Of a stretch of 64,000 nt of DNA, positions 56,511 to 64,000 are shown piece by piece (the first letter of the stretch is position 1; every line of letters starts with the position of its first letter). Source of the stretch: Vitellaria paradoxa (taxonomy: Eukaryota; Streptophyta; Magnoliopsida; Ericales; Sapotaceae). Both the position numbers and the translations under genes were made by a program. The notes beneath the pieces were generated by a model that was not told the DNA's origin, ran no database searches, and saw nothing but the letters and a program-made list of their open reading frames with translations. The stretch covers positions 19,297,541 to 19,361,540 of the forward strand of contig CM034241.1 of assembly GCA_019916065.1 (NCBI GenBank), given 5' to 3'.

Positions 56511-59500
56511 AACTAGAGCTATTTGGATTAGAAAGTCAGATTTAAATTGTTTTGTTTCACAAACTGCCCTGAAAGCTTTGAACTCAAACATGTGGTATCT
56601 TGACAGTGGATGTTCTAATCACATGAGTGGAAATAAATCTCTATTTTCAAATTTAGAAACTTTTCAGGGTGGCATAGTGACCTTTGGTGATGGTAGCACA
56701 TCTCAGGTAAAAGGCAAATGTGAGATTAAGTCCACAATTTTTAAATGTTTGAAAAATGTTTTATATGTGGATGGACTTAAAGCTAACCTTATAAGTATTA
56801 GTCAGTTGTGTGATGCTGACCATGTTGTCCAGTTTTCTAAAAATGAATGTAGTATTTTCAACAAAAAGGGACAACAAGTTTTGCATGGCATACGCACATC
56901 TGATAATTGCTATGGGGTAGCAAATTTAGAAGGTTTTCTTTGCAATTCAGCCACTTTAGATGAAAATGAGTTATGGCATCAAAGATTAGGACACATGAAT
57001 TACAAAGATTTACACAAATTGTCCAAATCTGAACTCATAAAAGGCTTACCTAATCTTAAAAAGCAGAAAAACAGTGTATGTGGTCCATGTCAATTGGGAA
57101 AGCAATCTAGGAAGGCTCACAAAAAGATAAAATCAATCAACACTTCTGAACCACTTGAGCTTGTCCACATGGATCTAATGGGACCCACACGCACTAAAAG
57201 TCTTGGAGGTAGGCAATATATTTTTGTGGCTGTAGATGATTTTACTTGGTTTACATGGGTAAATTTTTTGTGTGAAAAATCAGATACTTTTGATGTTTTT
57301 AAGTCCTTGTGTTTCAGGTTACAACAAGAAAAGCAACGTGTGATAGGTTCCATCACTAGAATCAGGACTGACCATGGAAGAGAATTTGAAAATCAAAAGT
57401 ATGTTGACTTTTGTGACGAAAATGGAATTAAGCATGAGTTTTCAGCTCCAAAGACACCTCAGTAAAATGGAGTAGTAGAGAGAAAAAATAGAGTTCTGCA
57501 AGAAATGGCGTGGTCTATGCTACATGGGAAACAACTCCCTGCAAAATTTTGGGCAGAGGCGGTACACACAGCATGTTACATAGCAAATAGGGTGTATCTT
57601 CGTCCTAATTCATCTAAAACACCCTATGAGCTATGGAATGGTAAGAAGCCCAATGTTAAGTATTTCAGAGTTTTTGGGAGCAAATGTTTCATCCTCAATG
57701 ATAGGGTAAATCTTGGAAAGTTTGACTCCCAAAGTGATGAAGGAATCTTCTTGGGCTACTTTTCTACTAGTCGTGCTTTTCGTATTTATAATTTAAATAC
57801 ATCTTCTATGATGGAATCTGCCAATGTAATTGTTGATGACAATACTAATGCTACTGTCCTTGAACAGGGTGAAGAAGATAATGAACATATAAAGGAGATT
57901 GAAGAAGCACAAGAGCATATGGAAGAAGAAAACACTGGATTGAGAAAAGAAGACAAAGTTGAACATGCCAAAACCACAAAGTAGTTGGAACCATCATCCA
58001 GAGTAAAGCTAAATCATCCAGTTAGTCAAGTCATTGGTGAGGTAACAGATAAGCTGAAAACACGCATGCAATTAAGGAATGAGGTAACTTATGTATGCTA
58101 TGTTTCTTATATTGAACCCAAAAATATTAAAGAAGCCTTGCTTGATGAAAATTGGGTAAATGCCATGCATGAAGAATTAGATCAATTTGTTCGTAATGAT
58201 GTGTGAACCTTAGTACATAGACCTACTAACACTAATGTAATTGGGACTAAATAGATATTTAAAAACAAAAGTGATGAGTTTGGAAATGTCATTAGAAACA
58301 AAGCTAGACTTGTTGCACAAGGCTACACACAAGTAGAGGGAATTGACTTTGATGAGACTTTTGTGCCAGTTGCTAGACTTGAATCCATTAGGTTGCTTTT
58401 GGCTGTTGCATGTTTGTTGAAATTCAGATTATTTCAAATGGATGTCAAGAGTGCATTTTTGAATGGTGTTCTTCAAGAAGAAGCTTATGTAGAACAACCT
58501 AGAGCGTTTGAGGATCCTAAATTTCCAAATCATATTTTTAAATTGAAAAAGGCTCTTTATGGTTTGAAACAAGCTCCACGTGCATGGTATGAAAGACTTA
58601 CTACATTTTTAATTGAATCTGGATTTACTCGTGGTAGTGTAGACAAGACATTATTCCTTCACATGGATTCTAAGCACATCTTAATTACACAAATTTATGT
58701 GGATGACATTGTGTTTGGTTCTACTTGTGAATCTTATGCTGTTGAGTTTGGTGAGTTAATGTCTACACAGTTTGAGATGAGCATGATGGGTGAGTTGACT
58801 TACTTTCTTGGACTCCAAATTAAACAGGAAGATAATGGGATTTTCATTTCACAATCCAAGTATGCTAGAGACTTAGTGAAAAGATTTGGCCTCTCAAGTG
58901 CAAAACATGCTAGAACCCCCATGAGCACAAGTACAAAATTGCATAAAGATCCAAGTGGAAAAAGTGTTGATCAGACCATGTATAGAAGTATGATAGGGAG
59001 TTTGTTATATCTTACATCTAGTAGACCTGACATTGCATTTAGTGTGGGTGTGTGCACTAGATATCAAGCTGATCCTAAGGAATCACACTTGCATGCAGTC
59101 AAAAAGATAATAAAATATGTCAGTGGTACACTAGAGTTTGGGATATGGTTTACATGTGACACCAATTTTGATCTTGCGGGATACTCTGATGCCGATTGGG
59201 CAGGAAGTGTAGATGATTGCAAGAGCACTTCTTGCGGATGTTTCTATGTTGGAAATAATTTAGTCTCTTGGCAGAGTAAGAAACAAAACTCCATTTCATT
59301 ATCTACTGCAGAGGCTGAATACATTGCTGCTGGTAGTTGCTGTACCCAACTCCTATGGATGAAGCAAATGCTTGCTGACTATGGAATGGAGCAAGGCCCT
59401 ATTACTCTGTTTTGTGATAACATGAGTGCTATTAGTATATCTAAGACCCCGTCTTGCATTCTCGCACCAAGCATATAGACATTAGGCATCACTTCATTAG

Positions 59501-59639
59501 AGAGCTGGTAGAGGAAAACATCATCATATTGGAGCATGTGCAAACTGAAAATTAACTTGCTGATTTTTTCACAAAACCCTTGGATGCCCTTCGCTTCAAG
59601 TCTCTAAGAAAATTTGTAGGCATTTGTGCACACCATTGA
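56511..59639 (+). pseudogene. Pol of the second Sirevirus: protease, integrase, RT, RNase H
   Basis: The frame is open from about 56440 to 57465. It carries the protease (WYLDSGCSNHMSG), the zinc region (CGPCQLGKQSRK) and the integrase core with Asp in VHMDLMG and Asp in IRTDHGRE. A TAA at 57463-57465 (Gln-type position) is followed in frame by NGVVERKNR at 57466-57492. The segment 57505-57984 carries the rest of integrase. Further in-frame stops are TAG 57982, TGA 58204 and a TAG at about 58252. RT and RNase H at 58363-59478 are open and keep FQMDVKSAFLNG, the catalytic YVDD and LSTAEAEY. A single-base loss near 59450 shifts the last part, which ends at TGA 59637-59639. Catalytic residues are kept; the breaks are mostly single transitions. 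Confidence 0.9.
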
Positions 59640-59963
59640 AATCTAAAAGATAAATTAGAAGTTTATTAATTAAGTTGAAAATATTTTATGACTTCTATAC
59701 TATTACATGTGCATTAAATCTTCCAAATTTATAGATTTCAATGAGTTCATAATTTTTGCATTCCTGTAATTTGATACGAAGTGTCTTGGTGAGTTTTGTC
59801 ATAATTTTGGAGTGCTTCCTATGACACTTGATTGTACATGCATATATCTCTTTCTCTTCTCTTCTACGAATCAAGGGTTATTGTTTGATGTGTTTAAAAA
59901 ATGTTGAGGAGCCTGATATGTGCATATCAAAGTTATGCATAATAATAAAATTAAAAAAAAAAT
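59640..59963 (+). other. Noncoding spacer after pol, second Sirevirus
   Basis: AT-rich, with no recognised ORF; it leads into the structured block. Confidence 0.6.
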
Positions 59964-60064
59964 CTTGGAAAGGGCTACCGGTGGGACCGGTGAGAAGCCC
60001 CTTAATGACTCGTTGATTGTTAAGGGAATAGCTATCTACCCATAAGCGTGTGAAAGCCGCCAAG
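59964..60064 (+). ncRNA. Conserved structured block downstream of pol, second copy
   Basis: This 101-bp block, flanked by A runs, starts CTTGGAAAGGGCTACC and ends AAAGCCGCCAAG. CTTGG...CCAAG can close it. Inside are CCGGT/ACCGG (59978-59982 and 59986-59990, 3-base loop) and CCCTTAA/TTAAGGG (59999-60005 and 60020-60026). The 3' segment CTACCCATAAG is shared with 49829-49959. The inner stems differ from those of the first copy although the ends and the 3' segment are kept. It is more likely an RNA element of the retroelement transcript than an independent gene. Confidence 0.6.
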
Positions 60065-60602
60065 TGTTTGAAAAAAAAAAAAGATGAAGATTGGTTCTCA
60101 ATTCATTTGGTACATCAAATTTAACTTTTTGAGTCTATGATTTGTTTGAGGGGGAGCCTATATGTATATTATAGTCAAAAACTCACACGTGCACAAGCAT
60201 TTGTTCAATTTTATGACTTATTTCCCCTCCCGACACAGAATTGACAATCTTCTTGGAAAATCATAATGCGAATCTTTGAATTTATGGAGGGTGAGAGATT
60301 GATATACATGCATTGGTATAGTAGAATTAAAATTTTTTACATTTTTAATAAATTCTTCTACTGTCTCTTTTTTGGTTTTGATTGTCTGTGTCCAAATCTA
60401 CTCTTACAAGATTTTCCCGAGAACCTCGCAGGCAAGACGCAGGATGCACGCCCCTTCGCCGCCCTGGCGCAGGCTACCCGCTGGATGCTCGCGGGAGTGC
60501 TGTGGGGTATATATGGGGCCTGGACAGTTCACGGGTCATTTTCCAGCATGTGTTTCTCCTCCGCACCAGTGACCATCCGGCTTCCTCTCCAGCATCTGTG
60601 TC
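60065..60602 (+). other. Spacer with GC-rich patch before the env-like remnant
   Basis: AT-rich to about 60400, then a GC-rich patch (60420-60540). ACCTCGCAGGCA at 60423-60434 is identical to a 12-mer in this element's LTR at 53791-53802. Confidence 0.5.
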
Positions 60603-60752
60603 TGCATGTGTGCATTCTAGGATGAGCTACCACAGAACGATGATGATGATGACACTGGATTTGGTGGTGGTTCTTTTGGAGGAGCTGATGGTACTGGCAG
60701 TAGTGGCCATGGTGGTTTTGATGATGGCAGTGGGTTCTTTTGATCTGTTCTG
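60603..60752 (+). pseudogene. C-terminal remnant of the env-like ORF, second Sirevirus
   Basis: A frame reading QNDDDDDTGFGGGSFGG...DDGSGFF to TGA at about 60750 gives the acidic and Gly-rich end expected of the env-like protein; compare the Asp-rich end of the first copy. The N-terminal domain present in the first copy is absent, so a large internal deletion is likely. The homology is inferred from position and composition, not from alignable domains. Confidence 0.5.
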
Positions 60753-61019
60753 ATTGTTTATTTTTGTGAGCTTGTCATTTCCATATCAAAAAGGGGGAGT
60801 CATTTCAGAGGTTAGGTTATGTATGTAATATGTGAACTTGTTTCGGCTATGGCATGATATATTATGTATTATGTGCTCAGTGTGTTAGTTTGGTAATGAT
60901 ATTATTGATCATTTCTATATCACCACATGGTGCCTTGATGTGTGTGTTCAGTACGTGCAGAATTGAGCAGATTTTTAAATTTAACTTAAGTTTTGATATG
61001 GAATTGCCAAGGGCGAGAT
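60753..61019 (+). other. 3' untranslated region and polypurine tract, second Sirevirus
   Basis: Noncoding. The PPT CCAAGGGCGAGAT at 61007-61019 directly precedes the 3' LTR and has a C inside the G run. Confidence 0.75.
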
Positions 61020-61875
61020 TGTAAAGTCTTGTAGCAAATCCAATCAAAATCTTAGTTAAATTAGGAATGCTATTAAAGTTTCCTAAAGTGATACAAATTG
61101 AAGATTTGAAAAATTCTGAACAATTTAGGAGATAAAATGAATCAAGTTGACCAAGATTTTGAAGAATTATAATTGGTGTGAAGGATTACAAAACCTAATG
61201 TGATTCAGATGTAGCTTTCTGGAACATGGATGAAATTCCAGTGTACCTCGCAGGCACGGCGCGGGGAGCGCGCAGGTGCGCTCCAAGCACGCAGGCAGAC
61301 TGCAGGGAGCGCGCGGGTGCGCCAAGATGTCCTAGAAATTCCAGTGAGGTCCACAGGCAGGAGGATGGGAGAGCGAGACTGCGCCAGTATTATTTCCTAA
61401 AGCATAAAAATTCCAGTGTAGGTCGCAGGCTGGAGGATGAGAGCACGAGGGATCGAGCTATGAATATTTTGTTCGGATTTAATTTCCTATTTTGCCAAAC
61501 TAGGGCAACCTTGTGTAACCCTATATATGTGAAACCAACTCTGTCAATAAAGGGGGTGGAGAACATATTATAGGGACCTAGAGAAAGAGTCTTTAATTAT
61601 TGAGAGCTTTCATGTTCTTTCTCTAAATTCTTCTTGTATTCTCTTTTCACTTTCTGTGTGAGGCAGAAAGCCTGCTTGTAGGGTTTATCGAGTGATTCGA
61701 GCAAGAGGGATGAAAGGATTCGTGCGAGTGATTCGTAGAGAGTCTGAGTAGAGTCTTGTAACCCGTTAATAGTGAGATTGTAAATAGAGGTTTTTCTCCC
61801 TGTGATAGGGTTTCCTCGTTATTCTCGTGTGATTACTTTCACTGTGTGTGTGATTGTGTGGGTTTGGAATTTTCA
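61020..61875 (+). repeat. 3' LTR, second Sirevirus (856 bp)
   Basis: TGTAAAGTCTTG...TTTTCA, followed by the TSD TAAAT. It matches 53566-54423 with about 32 substitutions and a 2-base deletion near 61825. Confidence 0.95.
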
Positions 61876-61880
61876 TAAAT

Positions 61881-62164
61881 AATAAATGATAATAGACAAT
61901 ATTATATATCAAATGACCTCATTCAGAAATCTAACATCCAGGAGGCGAAAGAACTTGAGACTTATTAGATTGCTCCTTCAAAACGCTAATGAAATTTTTT
62001 GGTCAATTTTGATGGCACAACTTCCACCTATTTGGTGAAATAATTTTTGATTACAATAATAAAACAATGTAATTAGAATGATAGTGGGTAAAGTTTTTCC
62101 AATCTAATCTATCGCCCAACCCTTAAACAACCAAGACTGTCTAATGATCATTGGCATTGGAATG
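61881..62164. other. AT-rich spacer, continuation of the minisatellite
   Basis: AATAATAGACAATATTATATATCAAA at its start (only part of the unit is quoted here) continues the repeat seen at 53511-53565; no gene was seen. Confidence 0.5.
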
Positions 62165-62720
62165 TAGGGTGTGTTAGATTGACCCATTCTGTTGACAGGC
62201 GTGGCAACTCTTCGCATATTATATTGTATTGGCATCATCGTCAGCTAATAGTATCCATGCCTCCGAAGCAATCAAACCATTTTTCTATCAACCTACTGTG
62301 TATAGCAGATTGGTTGTATATGACATGGCTTTACCCTTACCCAAACACCTTAAAAGCAAATATTCCTTTCTAGATTTCTTGCACATGATGGTTCCTAATA
62401 AGATATAGTTCACAGCTTGGAGTTTTATTTGCTCAGATATTGAGGGATCTTTATTTTCCAAAATATTAAATAATCAGCCCTCTTCAATCATTCATATTCT
62501 TTTGCATAGATCCAACATTCCTCTGTTACATTTTTTGTAACAAGACCAATGGATGGTTCCTTCAAATCTTACTGTCATTACCTTCTTTTCGATATTCCGA
62601 AGTATGTGAACTTCGGTGGCCAATTGGGCCATCTCATTGGCTTCATAATTCTTACAAAATCACACACTTCGTCTAACATTGTATAGACCAATTTGGCGTG
62701 CTCTTGCAAAATCAGATTGT
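62165..62720 (-). pseudogene. Gypsy RNase H/integrase remnant
   Basis: On the minus strand, a piece like the end of a plant gypsy RNase H (NYEANEMAQLATEVHI) lies at about 62650-62600. It is followed by a KSRKEYLLLRCLGKGKAM-like piece near 62380-62330. An integrase zinc-finger fragment follows (RRHGYY... then YAKSCHACQQNGS) at about 62260-62180. Order and spacing fit the RNase H-integrase junction of Tat/Ogre-like or related gypsy elements. Stops and frameshifts are frequent, and no LTR was found. Confidence 0.55.
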
Positions 62721-64000
62721 GACAAAGGCAATTCTTTTCAATTTGATTAATCGCCCAATATTTTAATTACTAGGGCTCTTAATTTTGCTTGTTTGAGCAA
62801 GCGAAATTAAATTGAAAAGATAGTTGAACTATTTTTCGTTTGTGTGCTCAGCTACTAATATATATATATGAGGTAATTATACTTTTATCCTTGTCTTTTG
62901 ACCCAAAAAAGAAAGGCATGACCCTAGTGTGGTTAAAAATTTTATCATTTAAATTTAACAAATGTGTGATATTCATATGCTATGTAATGATCACTTGCCT
63001 TCTTTTTACCAAAAAAAATAGACATTAAATGAATAAAATAATTTTTTAAAATGTAAAAGAGCCATAGAAAATACTTTGATGGAAAATATGGAAACAAGGT
63101 GTTACGTGACATATAATTGTATTTGTTAAATTTAACAAATATTGCCATTCGAAAGGAAAAGTAGTGGTTAATTTTATTGCTGGGACGATTCTAGAACTGT
63201 AGGGAATATTTTTGGAAGCCATTTTCTATTGATTGGTATAAATATAATAATATCAATCAACATCTTGAACAATATAATCAACCCTATATGATGGCTACTT
63301 GATATAATGCCCAAATTCCAGTTTTCGTATAGGTTAGAAGTGTTAAAGATTTTCTCCCATTGTCGAAAGCTACTGCTAGGATTCAAATTAGTGTAATTAG
63401 CCTTCCCCGCTTTTTTATGACATTAATTCTTTTTTTAGTTCGTTTTCAAAATGAAAATCGAAACAGAAACCATGTTAGTAACATTTTTATTGTCATATTT
63501 TTTTAAAAAAATTTGAAAATTACAAAAATAAAAAAGGTGTTTTCAATTGGTTTAATTTCATTTTCATCATCCAAGCTATATAAGGTGAATTATGCAAAGA
63601 CTACAAGCTATATAAATAGTGAAAACCCTAATACTAAACTAGGAAACCATAACATATTTCAAATTTACCAAATTTGATAAAATGAGTTGCTTATCATATC
63701 AAGAAAAAAAAAACTAAACTAAATCAGTTAAAAATTGATGGGATCAATTATGATAGCAATTGCTGAAAGAAAAATTATCAAAAATAGCAAACCAATCAAC
63801 TTGGAGGGTGAAACTCGATTGTAGGGAGACTTGTGTCACAACTGTAGGTGGTAAAAATGACTCCAAATGGTCTGTGATATTTGAAAATCATAAATTATAT
63901 TGGATACCTACGAAAAAATGCCATTACACCCTTAATGTCCAAATTTTATCATCTAGACTCGTGTAATTCAATGCTACCCAATCTATGTCACTCTATAATA
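62721..64000. other. AT-rich intergenic stretch
   Basis: No supported gene. A small hairpin lies at 62781-62808 (AATTTTGCTTG paired with CAAGCGAAATT, one G-T pair). A/T runs and short chance ORFs make up the rest. Confidence 0.45.

Larger units (their letters stand above)
53566..61875 (+). mobile_element. Sirevirus-type copia element (second copy), env-like ORF mostly deleted
   Basis: The element is 8310 bp, with LTRs of 858 and 856 bp and TSD TAAAT on both sides (53561-53565 and 61876-61880). It has the same architecture as the first copy and lies in the same orientation 488 bp downstream of it, but the LTR sequences are unrelated, so it is a different family. The LTRs differ at about 32 positions (about 3.7%) by eye, mostly C/T and G/A changes. 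Coding regions are long but contain scattered stops and two frameshifts. Confidence 0.94.

Noticed and set aside
60266..60753. Three overlapping 66-123-aa ORFs after pol in the second Sirevirus
   Set aside because: Only the Asp/Gly-rich frame fits the env-like C-terminus. The others are composition-driven frames over the GC-rich patch.

Overview
The window is nuclear DNA from a flowering plant, probably a dicot. It is AT-rich, dominated by LTR retrotransposons, and has no intact host gene that I can recognise. The plant assignment rests on four things: Ty1/copia and Ty3/gypsy elements primed from the initiator-Met tRNA motif TGGTATCAGAGC, a Sirevirus-type env-like ORF, a CRM-like chromovirus, and a decayed plant LRR receptor kinase with a typical phase-1 kinase intron. 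The species cannot be fixed from the sequence.

Layout. 1-13.4 kb: AT-rich intergenic DNA with two decayed L1-type LINE fragments on the minus strand (1083-2040 and 7180-7900), an inverted repeat pair, short tandem duplications and a possible copia gag scrap near 10.9 kb. 13,490-22,039: a complete, very young copia element (1473-bp LTRs, TSD AATGT). Its gag is almost entirely deleted and its pol is interrupted by one in-frame stop. 22.2-22.9 kb: a non-autonomous hAT-like element. 22.9-28.1 kb: AT-rich intergenic DNA. 28,160-36,019: a second hAT-like element split by a very young CRM-like gypsy element on the minus strand (28,214-35,395, TSD TCGTC). 37.3-41.2 kb: an LRR receptor-like kinase pseudogene with a 144-bp LRR array. 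41,802-53,078: an old Sirevirus-type copia element (TSD AATAG), carrying a decayed env-like ORF and itself interrupted by a 1.88-kb solo-LTR-like insertion. 53,566-61,875: a younger Sirevirus-type element (TSD TAAAT) in the same orientation, with its env-like ORF mostly deleted. 62.2-62.7 kb: a minus-strand gypsy RNase H/integrase remnant, then AT-rich sequence.

How the parts work together. Each retroelement carries the retrotransposition set: LTR promoter and polyadenylation signals, primer binding site, gag, protease, integrase and RT/RNase H (copia order), or protease, RT, RNase H and integrase (gypsy order), and a polypurine tract. Every coding region has at least one stop or frameshift, so none looks autonomous. 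Two copies nevertheless have almost identical LTRs, which implies recent mobilisation, perhaps by proteins supplied from relatives elsewhere.

Points most worth following are: a conserved, apparently structured noncoding block between pol and the env-like ORF of both Sireviruses; the CRM-like pol frame that reads through the polypurine tract into the LTR and is broken at the G-run; the gag-deleted but young copia element with a repeated CCCTACGG leader motif; and the nested insertions that give a relative order of events. Element limits were set by matching both LTRs and both target-site duplications by eye; substitution counts are also by eye.
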